This document shows positions 1-10,468 of a stretch of DNA of 64,000 nt, one piece after another. The number at the start of each line of letters is the position of its first letter. The first letter of the stretch is position 1. The stretch is taken from the NCBI RefSeq assembly GCF_017916325.1, contig NC_090170.1:411001-475000 (forward strand), read 5' to 3'. The notes beneath the pieces are model-generated. The model did not search any database. It saw only the letters and a program-made list of their open reading frames with translations, and was not told the origin of the DNA. The translations under genes and the position numbers were made by a program. Source of the DNA: Leishmania martiniquensis (taxonomy: Eukaryota > Euglenozoa > Kinetoplastea > Trypanosomatida > Trypanosomatidae).

Positions 1-809
1 ACGTGATGGTGATTGAGCTGCTCGGTCCCTCGCTAGAGGACCTCTTCTCCTTTTGTGGCCGTCGCCTCTCGCTCAAGACGACGCTGATGCTGGCGGACCA
101 GATGATCAGCCGCATTGAGTTTGTGCATAGCAAAAATGTGCTGCACCGCGACATCAAGCCCGACAACTTCCTCATGGGCACCGGCAAGAAGGGCCACCAC
201 GTGTACATCATCGACTTTGGGCTGGCGAAGAAGTATCGAGACCCGCGTACGCACGCTCACATCCCATACAAGGAGGGCAAGAGCCTGACAGGCACGGCCC
301 GCTACTGTAGCATCAACACGCACATGGGCGTGGAGCAGGGCCGCCGCGACGACATGGAGGGCATTGGCTACATTCTCATGTACTTCCTTCGCGGCTCGCT
401 GCCGTGGCAGGGCTTGAAGGCACACACGAAGCAGGAGAAGTACAACCGCATCTCAGAGCGCAAGCAGACGACGCCGGTGGAACTGCTGTGCAAGGGCTTC
501 CCCAGCGAGTTCGCGGCCTACATGAACTACGTGCGCGCGCTGCGCTTTGAGGACAAGCCCGACTACTCGTACCTGAAGCGCATGTTCCGAGACCTCTTCG
601 TGCGGGAGGGCTACCACGTCGACTACGTATTTGACTGGACGCTGAAGCGGATTCATGAAAGCTTGCAGGAGCAGCAGTCCTTCCCAGGCGGCAGCAACGG
701 CGGCGGCGCCGCAGGCAACGGCTCCCCGGTGAACCAAAACCCGGCGCAGGGCGGAAGCGGTGGTGCTCCGAACAACAACCAGGAGCCAGGCGCTCCAGAG
801 CAGCAGTAG
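1..809 (+). CDS. CK1.2: Casein kinase 1 isoform 2 (CK1.2), 3' part
   Basis: Serine/threonine kinase of the CK1 family; the window opens inside the kinase domain, so the N-lobe (glycine loop, ATP lysine) is missing. The first two bases finish a codon and the frame starts with [15 protein letters not shown], the CK1 hinge region. [10 protein letters not shown] lies at 143-172 and IDFGLAKKY at 210-236; the CK1-specific SINTH follows, in place of the usual APE, and then the [12 protein letters not shown] stretch. After the kinase fold comes a low-complexity tail of about 50 residues rich in Gly, Asn, Gln and Pro, ending EQQ and TAG. The sequence is that of the trypanosomatid CK1.2 type, a constitutive kinase known in Leishmania to be essential and also exported in vesicles (family knowledge). 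Identification is firm; the isoform number rests on conservation and on the CCCH gene downstream. Confidence 0.95.
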   Translation, partial: VMVIELLGPSLEDLFSFCGRRLSLKTTLMLADQMISRIEFVHSKNVLHRDIKPDNFLMGTGKKGHHVYIIDFGLAKKYRDPRTHAHIPYKEGKSLTGTARYCSINTHMGVEQGRRDDMEGIGYILMYFLRGSLPWQGLKAHTKQEKYNRISERKQTTPVELLCKGFPSEFAAYMNYVRALRFEDKPDYSYLKRMFRDLFVREGYHVDYVFDWTLKRIHESLQEQQSFPGGSNGGGAAGNGSPVNQNPAQGGSGGAPNNNQEPGAPEQQ

Positions 810-2717
810 CGAAGTGGGTGTGGCGCAAGTCCCCCCGCAAAGGAGCAGCATAACGAAAAAAGGGGGCGAGCCATGCGGAAGCTCGCGCAAGAGCACGGTC
901 GTCAAGATGGCTGCGTGAATGCGGCGGCCGAGTAGAGGCTGCTGGTGTCTACGCTGCGCATGGCCCTCTTCCCCCTCACAGCCGCCGTCCACCCACCCAT
1001 GGGTATCCCTCTGCGTCGCTTCGCCCTTTTTCCTTCGTTACCCTTTTCTTTTCGCTGGCAGGTATCGTCGCCCGGAGCACCGTCTCTACCCTTCCCCGCC
1101 TGCGAGTCAAAGAAGCTGCGTGTGCCTGTGTCTGTAGGTGTGTATTGTGGGTGCTGCGGTGGTTGTGCTTCTCTTTCGCTGCCTCTGTGCCTGTGCGTGT
1201 GTGTGCGCAGCCGTCTCCCTCGCCGTTTTTTTTTCTTCTTCGGTTTGTGTGTTGGTTTTTTTTGTGTGCTTCGGCGGCATAGCTGCTCGCGTCTCCCGTC
1301 ACAGCCACCCGCCCTCTCCTCGTAGGGTTGTGCGGACATGTGCGCTTGTGCGGGATGGAGGAGGAGTGGGCTGCAGAGGGACAGGAATGTGCGCCGCTGG
1401 CAGGCGTGGAGACGACAGCGGAGCATCTCCACAAAAAGTGGAAACAAGAGGGGACGAGTCTCATGCCCTGCCTCAGTCACTCGCCCTTACCCCTCCCCCT
1501 CTCACCCTCACCCTCCGAAGTATGGGCAAACGAGAAGCGGGAAAAAAAGGATGCGTGGCGTGACAAGCACATGGCGTTGTTTGGAAAAAAGGCGAGGTCT
1601 AGCGACGAGTCCGTGTTCAACTGTGCGCTGGTCACGCGTGGCCAACGAGCAACAACACACACGTGCACGCATGTGCGCACCCCGCCCCCTTCAACGACAT
1701 CTCTTTATCCCCCTCCTCCCTTCCCCACCCCACCCGGGGCTCGACCGTGCCGAGTGTGCTCTCTTACTATGCCCCCTCCCCGCTCGCGCAACATGGATGC
1801 TAAGCTGATGTGAAAGGCTGTGCTTGTTGCGGTAAGTGTTGCAGGTACTTCTTTGTGTGCGCTTCCCATCTCCCTCCCTTCCTCCCTTTCGCTCTCTCGT
1901 TTGCTTGCTGTTAGTGGTGGTGGCGGTGCCCTTCTCTACTATATCCACCTCCCTCCATGTCCTTTAGCTTTTCGCTTGCGGCATTTCATGCATGCACGTT
2001 GGCCCGGGTGTTGGCGTCTCTGAGCCTCTGTGTGGTGCGTGTCTGTCTTGTTTAAATGCCGGTACTATGGTTGTGCCTTCACCCACCCCCTCCCCAGCCA
2101 CCACCATCACCATCATCCTCGTCTCCTCTCCATGTGCCGAATCTTTCTCTCCGAGCGCTCTCTCTCTCTTTGTGTGTCCCCATCGACCCACCACCACCAC
2201 CACGCTCTCCACCCCTAAGCATGCCTCGTTGCAATCTGGAGGGAAAGAGTGGAGAGGCGCGCGCGCAGGCGAGTGACTGGCCGACGGTGCTTCTCTTCCT
2301 TCTCTTTGGCAATCTCTGCAAGTCGTTGTTCTGTTGGCGGTGTGCTTTTTATTGTGTTCGTGCTCGCACCCCTCTTCCCTCTTCCCGTTCCTGACCACCT
2401 CTCTGGCCATTTCCCCTTTGGCTGCCTCAGTCCATCCCCCCTCTCCCCCTCCATTTCCTCCTCCCTCTCTCCCGTTCTTGGTGTGTGCGTGTGTGCGTTC
2501 TTTTTCGCCCGAGGTGTCCATCTTTCCCCCCCTCCCCCTCCTATATGCGTATGCATGTGTGTGTGTACGCTCTGTGGCTTGGGAGGCTTTCTGTGCTGAA
2601 CCCTTCTCTTTCGCCTGTTATTATTGTTGCTGTCCTCTCTCTCTATCGGGTCTGCGGCTGTGTGTCTGCATGGAGGCTGCGCGATCTTTTTTTTTCCAGG
2701 CGACTGGGACGACGAAT

Positions 2718-2762
2718 GGGGGGAGGGAGGGGAGAAAAGGGGGAAAGCGGGGGAAAGCGGGG
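2718..2762 (+). repeat. G-rich tract with quadruplex potential
   Basis: At least six runs of three or more G in 45 bases on the + strand, including a direct repeat of GGGGGAAAGC. It stands out because the surrounding sequence is pyrimidine-rich on this strand. It would be transcribed as G-rich RNA in the probable CK1.2 3' UTR. Confidence 0.5.
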
Positions 2763-5700
2763 CAGACGCGTGTAAGGGGGTTGTCATCGTCACCGCTGGC
2801 GTTTGTACTCGGACTCCTTTGAGACGCTGTGAGTCTGCGCGGGTGCCCTTGCACATCGCCGATGTCTCTTCTTGTCGATGATGATGATGGGTGTGTGCCT
2901 TTTCGGCAGTGAATGGATCTCTTCTCACTCCTGTCCCCCTCCTCTCTCTCCCCCTCGCTTCCTCCCCTTCAATGCGCTTGTGCATGCGAAGAGCCTTCGA
3001 CACAGACGGAAGCGTGCGCACCAATCAGCTGCTGCTCCCTCCCCCTTAGTTGCAGTGCTTCTTCTTATCCGAACGTGGACCTAGCAGGCTCAGTAGCGAA
3101 GAGGACACGCCGGTCGTGTTGGGGTGTGTATCTGTGTATGTATATGTGTCAGGGCATCTTCCCAGTGTCCCTCCTCCTCTTTCGGTTCAGTCGGCGTTTT
3201 CGTACCTCTACCGCTGTTTTCTTGGTCGGTAGGAAGTTGGAGAAATGAGGGCTCGTAAGTGAGAGGTAGAGAGGTGCGAGGATGAATGAGGTAAACAGGG
3301 GGTAAGGGATGAATGCACGAACGTGCGAGTCCACAAGACAAGGCGCACGTGAGTAGTGAAAGCAAGGGGGAGCGATAGACGAAGCTGTGGAGGAAGGAAA
3401 GACGCAAAAGGGCGTACGGCAGTGCTCTCGATTTCTCGTTATGTTATGTTTCGTTTTTTTCTTGGCGGTGCTCTCGTGTGTTTAAGCGTGCGTGTCTGCC
3501 TGTGTGTCTTGCCTGGCTCTTCTATTATCTCTCCTCTCCTCAGTGGTAGGTATGTGTGTGTGTGTGTGTGTTTCCGCGTTGTCTTCCATCTTTTATCGCG
3601 CAGTTGTTGTTGTTTTCTGTTTGTCCCCCCTCTGATTTTCATCTTCCACACACACAACACACACACCTATCACAGACACCTTCTCTCCCACACTCTCCCC
3701 CCTCTGCCCCCCCACTCATCCTCCTCCCTCTCAGAAAGAAAAGAACCATAGAAAATGTGATGGATATCCAACAGGTGAAGGAAGACGGAAGAAGCGAAAA
3801 GAGGAAGGAAAGAGACTGCGTGCGCGCGTGCATCAACGGCTCATCATCCCCTTTTGTCTTTTTTTTGTTAGTGTTTCCTCCTCGTTTTTGTCTTTGTTCG
3901 TTTCTTTTTTGTTGTTTGTTCTCTTCTGTTTGTTCCGGGCTCCTTTCATTCTTTCCATCTTCTACGCTGGCTCGCCGACCGTTGATCTCCCCACGTCTTC
4001 TAAAGCAATCCATGCGAAATCGGGTGGAAACGGCGTGTCGCCCTCCCTTAGCCCTCATCCTCTCCATTGCCCCTGACGAGGCGGAGATGCGAGAACTAGA
4101 GAGGGAGGAGCGGTGACATCAATCCGCCCAAAGTAGTCGCCTCCCCCCCTGCGTCTGGAGACGGCATCGCTCACTGTCACCTCGCCAGCCTGACTCCCGC
4201 TCCTGCCATGCTGCATCCAATACGGCAACCCTGATGGAAGCGGACGACGCGCAGGGCAACAAAACCTGGCTCGACCGCCTCGGCAGCTGGTTGCATTGTG
4301 CTTGGGAGGTGGGCGGTATGTCGGTCCCTCTCAAGGACGAATGAGGGTCCCTCTCGCGGCCCCCTTCCACCCTCGAATGCGGTGCTAGGTGGCCACGTAG
4401 GCGTATTCGCATAGACGCGGGTGTAAACACACCTGATGAAATTCCTCTCACCTCCTCCTTCTGGCTACATCTCCTTTGCGGTCACCCGTTTCCTCACCTA
4501 AACGCGGGCACGTGGTCGTCATCCGCAACTCGCCGCCGCCGCCCTCCTCCTGTGGCTCTCTCTCTCCCCATTCTCCACCCACATGATGAAAATCAGAGGC
4601 ACTACATCCACTTCAGTCTTCCTCTTGCGCCTTCTCTCCATTCTGCACGCACACGCCCACATACCCCTCACAAAAGAAAAAAATCCTCTCTCCCTCGCTC
4701 GCTCAAGGATTCTCGCAAGCGTCGCTTCTTCACTCCAGATTGAAGTGCAAGACAACTCGTGTAGTTGTGTGTATCCCTCTTCTCCCTCCTTTATTGTTAG
4801 CTTCCTCCCCCCTCCCCCTCCTCGCCCTTCTCCGCCTCCTCACCACCTCTCCCACACACACACACACGTTTGAGAAGCTCTTTTTTCTCCGTTTTTTTTT
4901 GTGTGTGCTTGTGCGTCAATCTGTTAGAGACGGAGGGAGGGCTGTCTCGACAACACACGGCGGAGAAACGGAAAGAAAGAGAGAGGGAGAAGCGGCGCTC
5001 TTTCGAGTCGCACGCTCTTCACAGCCTTTTTCCCCTCGCAGACCCCCGCACAAAGGCGCTGGGCTGCTCAAGCGACAGAATACGAACGAAGAATAAAAAA
5101 AACTCCACTTGGACAAAAAAGGGGGCACTTTCTTTTCGCTTTGTGTATGTGTTTGCCCTTCCAGTTGTATTCTCTCAGCTTTCTCTTCGCCCGCACGCCT
5201 CCTTTCTGTTTTGTTTTTCGTCTTTTTTTGTTACTTTTTTTTTGTTTCGTCTGGACGGCTGCGGTGCTCTCGTCTCCACTCTTTTTTCTCTCTTTTCCTC
5301 CTCTTGTGTTTTGTTTTCTTTCGCTCGCTCCGCTTTCATTTCCTGAACTGTTGTTGTGCAGCAACTCTTTACCAAATAAAACACGCCGTACGCACGTATC
5401 ACGTCGCCGACATCTATACAATTTCTGTTTTCCTGTTTTTTTTTAGTGTCGCAGCGCTCGTCTCGTGTGTGAGTGACTCTCTGTCCTTCACAAGTGTTCC
5501 TCCCCTCTCTAAATACAATCGTCCCACCACCACCACACGCATCTACGCAACACTCCTTACCCCACCGCTCCGCACTCCCCCCTTCTATTTCTGTCGTACT
5601 TTGTTTTTGTTTCGTCTGCTTCCTTCCGGACAGATCACAGAAAGGCGAGGAACAACGACAAAGAAGAGGCGAAGCTGAGAAGGCCGACCGGCGAGCACAG

Positions 5701-6421
5701 GCGTACGAGCGCCGTATACCATCACGCTTCTCACACTTTGAATACACGAAGAGAAAGAAGAACAGTACGCACTGATAGCGAGATCGCGAGGAAAGGGTAA
5801 AGGTAAAAAAAAAGATAGCAGACAAAACAGCGAAGTAGCAAGCGGGCTATTTTTTTTGCCAAAGAAAAGGCCGTTCTCCTCTCTTGTATCTGCCTTCTCC
5901 ACTCTGCTCTGCTTCTGGCCCCTTCTCAACCCGAACTTCTGTCTCCTGTTTCACGAACACCGCCACCCACCCCTTCCGCTATTTCTCCAAGCGCTCACTC
6001 CGTCGACTTCGACATAATAATATCACCCCTCTCTTTCTTTTCGGTTTTTTTTCATTTGTTGTCTCTGTGTGTGTGTGTTTCTTTCTCCCAGTGTGCATTT
6101 TATTTTTTCCGTCCCTTTTTTGTCTCCGTGCGTTCGTGCGTGCCTGTGTGTGTGTGTGTGTGTGTGCATGCGTGAGGGAAAGTCTTTTTTTGATTACAGG
6201 GAAATTAAAAAAAAAAGAAGCAAAGGTGTCTGAGGAGTGTTTTCTTTCTCTCTCTCCCACTTTCCTGTCCTTTTGTTTTACATCTCCTCCTTGGGCGCAA
6301 GTGCGAACCCATAGATCCACTCATTTCTCCCAAATTCCTTTCTTCTTTCTTCTGCCTCTCGGAACGCGCGTACGCCATCATTGAGGCTTGCACGGGTCAC
6401 GCAGAGCGTTGAAGCAAGCAA

Positions 6422-6450
6422 ATATATATATATATATAGTGTGTGTGTGT
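6422..6450. repeat. (TA)n followed by (GT)n microsatellite
   Basis: An alternating TA run (6422-6438) passes directly into a GT run (6439-6450). The same TA-then-TG arrangement recurs at 22857 and 41973 in this window. Confidence 0.85.
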
Positions 6451-8799
6451 AACGTAAAGTGTATTCTAAGAAAAAAAAGAGGAAACCTCTGGGCAATCCT
6501 CTAAGCAAGTGGGAGAAGCATCACCATACCACTGCGAAGGAAACCAGCGACAGTGTTCATTGTTATTTTTTTGTCCTCCTCCTCGCACCCTCACACCCGC
6601 CCGCGTGACAGGTAGACGTGGTCGTCGTCTCTTCCCTGGATCCCCCTCACACGCACACATATACGCACACTCCCCTTTTTTTTGCTCACGTTGTGTCGAA
6701 TTCTTTTTTGCTCTTTTTTTCTGTTTTTTGGGGGGAGGGCTTCATTGCCCATCTTGCGTGCCCCTCTCCCTCCTTCTTCCTTACAGGAAGGCCGAGAAGA
6801 GAAGGCGAATACGGCCGTGTGAAACGCACACACGTTGGTGGAGGGGCACACTCCGGAGAGGAAACTTGGATTTCTCCGTGTACCTGTCACGGTGGTCATA
6901 AATCTAATAAGGGGAAAGTCGCAGATACGAACGTCATCGCCGCGCCCCCCCCCCCACAACGGCAAAAACGGTGCCGGAAACATTAAGAGAAAAGGCATTC
7001 ATCAGAATACGTAAACCGCAAAGGCTTAGGCAGCTCATTTCATCGACGCCAGCGCAAGAAGACTCACCAAAGGCACCTTTTCAAGCAAGCACGCGTAAAG
7101 CAGGAAAAAACTCCTGATTGGCCTGTCGTACCTCAATATTTCGTCTACGCGTCCTTCCTTCGTGTTTTCCTCGCCACCTTTTCTCAACCTCCCTTGCTGC
7201 CTCTAGAGATCACTCGAGCGAGTGTGTGTGTGTGTATCCTCTCGCTCTTTTCGGAAGCTCTCCCCCTCTCACTTCCTTCCCTCTTCCCTCCCCCGCGTTC
7301 GCCTCTCCCTCTCGTTTGTTAGGAGAAGCCCACTTCTCCTTTTTACCCGTTAATCGATATCATTGACTCCCCCGCCCCTCCGTCCTCCTCCTCCTCACAT
7401 CCCTTCACAATCGCTCTGCTTTTTCTCCACGTCCCCCTCCCTCTCTTTTTTAAATAGTGCATCGTCGCCTCTGTCTGTAGGTGTGTACATATTTGCTCGC
7501 TCTCCTCTGTCGCTTCTAACGCTCTTTGGGTATATAAAGAAACGAAAGTGCCTCTCTTACTGCGTGCCAGCCTGACTTTGCTTTTTTTCACGTCTTTCTG
7601 TCTCTCTATCTTGATTCCTCTGTTCCTCTTTGCTTCGTTCATTCACTTACTTCACGTCAGCCTCTCCCTCTCTCTTTTTTCTTTTTCCTCCCTCTGTGTT
7701 GTTGGGCGTGTGTAGCCGTGGTGGTGGTAATCCTTCTACGGAACCCCCCTCCTCCCCTCTCTCGCCTCTTCTAGCTTCTCGTTCGTCCTTTCCTCCTCCT
7801 CCCTCTCCCTCTCTACGCACGCTCTTGTGTATTTCGTGTCTACCTGTGAGTGTGAGCGTATTTTGCCTGCGGCGGCGCATCCCCGGAAACCCCCACAAAA
7901 CAAAAACGCACCGAGTCTGTGAAGCGTTGCGTTACAATCAGACTTACACACACACACACACTGACCCCTTCTGCCTCACTTTGCGTTTCCAATACGGCTT
8001 CTTTTCTCGGGTCACATCCACTCTCACGTACGTAAGAAACGGAGGAGAAAAAACCTTTGAGGTGACTGTCTGCATATTTTCATTCTTTTTGTTGTTCGAC
8101 CAAGTCGCTTCGCCTCTGTGAGTCGCCCCTCTTCTCTCTTTACCTTCCTCTCCCTACGCGCTGTGTGTTTGAGTGCGTGTGTGTGTGTGTGTGCGTGCGT
8201 ACGAAGCGTAGAAGACCGTCGAAAACGGAAGAAGAGAGGGAGTATACGCACACAACAACAAAACAAAAGCGTTTTAACCCAGTTTCCATCTTCTTCTTGT
8301 TGTTTTTTTTTTGCAGCTCTTCACACCATTGAGATTTTGTGCGCGCTCTCTCCCTTTCCCCTTGCGGGTACCCCGCCTCGATACGTTTCCTCATATTTTA
8401 TTCTTCTCTGTCGTCTCTTTCTCTTTGTTTTTCATCTTCCCTCCTCCGCCTCCTCCTCCTCCCCCTCTGCCTCTGACTCTCATAGAGGCGCATCCGCATA
8501 CACGCATTTATACCCACGAGCAGCGAAAGCGAAGCGGAAAAAATAAGCAAACATAACTTTTCTTTAAAGGGCGAAAAAAAAAGAAGCATTTCCATCGTTG
8601 CGGTACGCCCAAAGAATACGATCGAAGGCACTCCTCCCACCCCACCCCACCCGCACACACACACCACCCCTTTCACCGCTATTCCATCTGTGTCCTCGCT
8701 TGTGTTTTGGTTTGGTTTCTCACAACTGTCTCTGTGCATCCTTTTCTATTGGCTCTCCTCTCTCCCTTTGGGATTCTCTGTTGACTTGTTTTTCGTGTG

Positions 8800-8845
8800 T
8801 GTGTGTGTGTTATTTTTCTTTCTCCGACTCCCGCCCTTTCCCCAG
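8800..8845 (+). promoter_or_regulatory. Putative trans-splice acceptor of the first CCCH gene
   Basis: A pyrimidine tract (TTTTTCTTTCTCC, then CCCGCCCTTTCCCC) ends in AG at 8844-8845, immediately before the ATG at 8846. If this AG is used, the mRNA leader would be the spliced-leader exon alone. Acceptors further upstream are also possible. Confidence 0.4.
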
Positions 8846-10468
8846 ATGTCTCACTGCAGCGATTCCTGCGCGACAATGGTCACCCCTACCAGCACCGTCG
8901 AGTCGTCATCAGCCTCATCCGAGACGACCTCGATCACCTTCCACGCCTTTCAGGAAAAAATGGGCGGCCTTCGCGCTCAGCGCGCTGTCAGTGGCAAACC
9001 CACGCAGCCGTCATCACAGTCGCCCTCTCCAGACGTCTCCGGTGACGGCTTTGCAGCCGACGCCACTGATGCCTACGGCCTTGCAGCAATTGAGCAGATT
9101 GTGCGGGACGCTGTCGGCAACTCAGCGCGCCCAATCGCCAACACCAGCGCAGCCCGGCCCCTCGCCATGGACACGCCACCCCTGTCAAGTAGATCCCTGC
9201 AGGAACAGGCGCACGAGGTGGCAAGCTTCGAAGGCAGCCGCCGTGACAGCTTTGCCTACGTCAACTGTGTCAATGCCATGTCCCTGACCGGGCAGCCGAG
9301 CTCACAGTGTGGCACCAACGAACGCTCTCCCGGCTGCACCACCATCGCGTCGGTCGGTTATCCGGAAGCAGATCCGTCGCCGTTGTGGCAGCCGCTCTCG
9401 AATCAAGAGTCCCTTCAAGGCGCCCCAGCACCTCCTTCCGTGGCGCCGCCGAGCAGCCACAAACTCGCGAAGGGTGACGGCTGCGCAAGTGAGTCGAGCA
9501 TGGGCACGCCAACGAACGCGGCGGCGCCTGCTGCCCGCACCACACCAAGCAGCAACGCGGTCTCGCACTACAAAACGAAGCGATGCCGTCACTTCGACCA
9601 GTCCGGCTGGTGCCCATATCAGCACCGCTGCGTTTTTGCCCACGGCGACCGCGAGTTCGCCTTTTATACGTCACAGAAGGGCAGTGCCAACAACAGCAAC
9701 TCTGAGGACGGCAGCCCGACGGCCTCGCAGCTCGTGTGTGAACACATCGAACGAAACGTGCAGCAGCTTGTGGAAGAGTATGAGCTGGCTGTAGCTGAAG
9801 CGAGCACGAAGGCTGCGGCGCGGAACAACAGCGGCGGTGGGCCTCCCAAATTCAGCGGCCCTCGAGGATCGCAGATGGGCTACAACAGCAAGAGACCCGC
9901 AATGCCTATGATCGGAGGCATGTCATCGGCGCAGCCCTCTTTTTCCTTCCCCTCTGCCGCCTCGCAGCATCACGCATCGAGTGCGCATCTCATGACTGCC
10001 GCCTCCCTGGCACCTCCGACTCCAACGAAGACGAGCACCTCGTCGAACTCGATGGCGCAGTACCATGCTTTGCAGCCGCAGCACTCCCCGCAGTACCATC
10101 CACAGCAGCAGCAGCAGTTTGCCTTCCTCGGTCAGCAGCCTGTTCTCATCTCTACAGTGAATGGGGCCCCTGCTGGCTCGACCTTTGCCATGTTGCCATC
10201 CAGCGCACCGCTGGGGGCCGCCCCGCAGTCTCTCCATGCCCTCCCTTCGCATTATCAACAGCAGCCGATGCTCTTCGCTATGCCGACTGGTACGCCGGGC
10301 GTCTTGCAACTGCAACAGCAACAGCAGCAGATCTTTTTCCTGGAGTCCCCGCACTTCAATGTCATGGCCTCGAACGGCGGTAACGCTGGGGTGCCGGCTT
10401 ACCCCACTGGCTACACTGGTGGGCCAGCTAGATCCTTCAACGATGATTCACCAGCTCGCTTCAAGTGA
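8846..10468 (+). CDS. CCCH zinc-finger protein, single finger, Gln-rich C-terminus
   Basis: Predicted RNA-binding regulator of 540 residues. It has one C-x8-C-x5-C-x3-H finger at C247, C256, C262 and H266 within KTKRCRHF...FAHGDREF. N-terminal to it lies a Ser/Thr/Ala/Pro-rich disordered half; after it comes a short acidic/helical stretch and then a long Ser, Pro and Gln-rich region with poly-Gln runs near residues 420 and 490. Proteins of this kind act on mRNA stability or translation in trypanosomatids, which lack per-gene transcription control (family knowledge). The open frame extends upstream to 8690, but that part is translated pyrimidine DNA and the pyrimidine-AG signal lies just before 8846, so I start at ATG 8846; ATG 8876 is an alternative. 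It is a neighbour of CK1.2 and shares its finger type with the gene at 21895; paralogy is possible. I see no HNPY motif here. Target RNAs are unknown. Confidence 0.85.
   Translation: MSHCSDSCATMVTPTSTVESSSASSETTSITFHAFQEKMGGLRAQRAVSGKPTQPSSQSPSPDVSGDGFAADATDAYGLAAIEQIVRDAVGNSARPIANTSAARPLAMDTPPLSSRSLQEQAHEVASFEGSRRDSFAYVNCVNAMSLTGQPSSQCGTNERSPGCTTIASVGYPEADPSPLWQPLSNQESLQGAPAPPSVAPPSSHKLAKGDGCASESSMGTPTNAAAPAARTTPSSNAVSHYKTKRCRHFDQSGWCPYQHRCVFAHGDREFAFYTSQKGSANNSNSEDGSPTASQLVCEHIERNVQQLVEEYELAVAEASTKAAARNNSGGGPPKFSGPRGSQMGYNSKRPAMPMIGGMSSAQPSFSFPSAASQHHASSAHLMTAASLAPPTPTKTSTSSNSMAQYHALQPQHSPQYHPQQQQQFAFLGQQPVLISTVNGAPAGSTFAMLPSSAPLGAAPQSLHALPSHYQQQPMLFAMPTGTPGVLQLQQQQQQIFFLESPHFNVMASNGGNAGVPAYPTGYTGGPARSFNDDSPARFK

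Larger units (their letters stand above)
810..8799 (+). other. Long non-coding gap after CK1.2 (3' UTR and intergenic)
   Basis: About 8 kb without a convincing gene. It is dominated by C/T-rich tracts with (TG)n and (CA)n runs. Open frames here, on both strands, are strings of Cys/Val/Leu/Phe/Ser/Pro or their antisense Arg/Glu/Lys/Gly, as expected from repetitive pyrimidine DNA. Exceptions are a G-rich patch at 2718-2762, a less pyrimidine-biased island at about 4110-4550, and a (TA)n-(GT)n run at 6422-6450. In trypanosomatids such sequence normally holds the 3' UTR of the upstream gene and splice acceptors of the downstream one; which part belongs to which mRNA cannot be seen. Confidence 0.6.

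Noticed and set aside
2215..3024. 269-codon minus strand ORF
   Set aside because: Lys/Arg/Glu/His-rich antisense of pyrimidine tracts, opposite to all genes.
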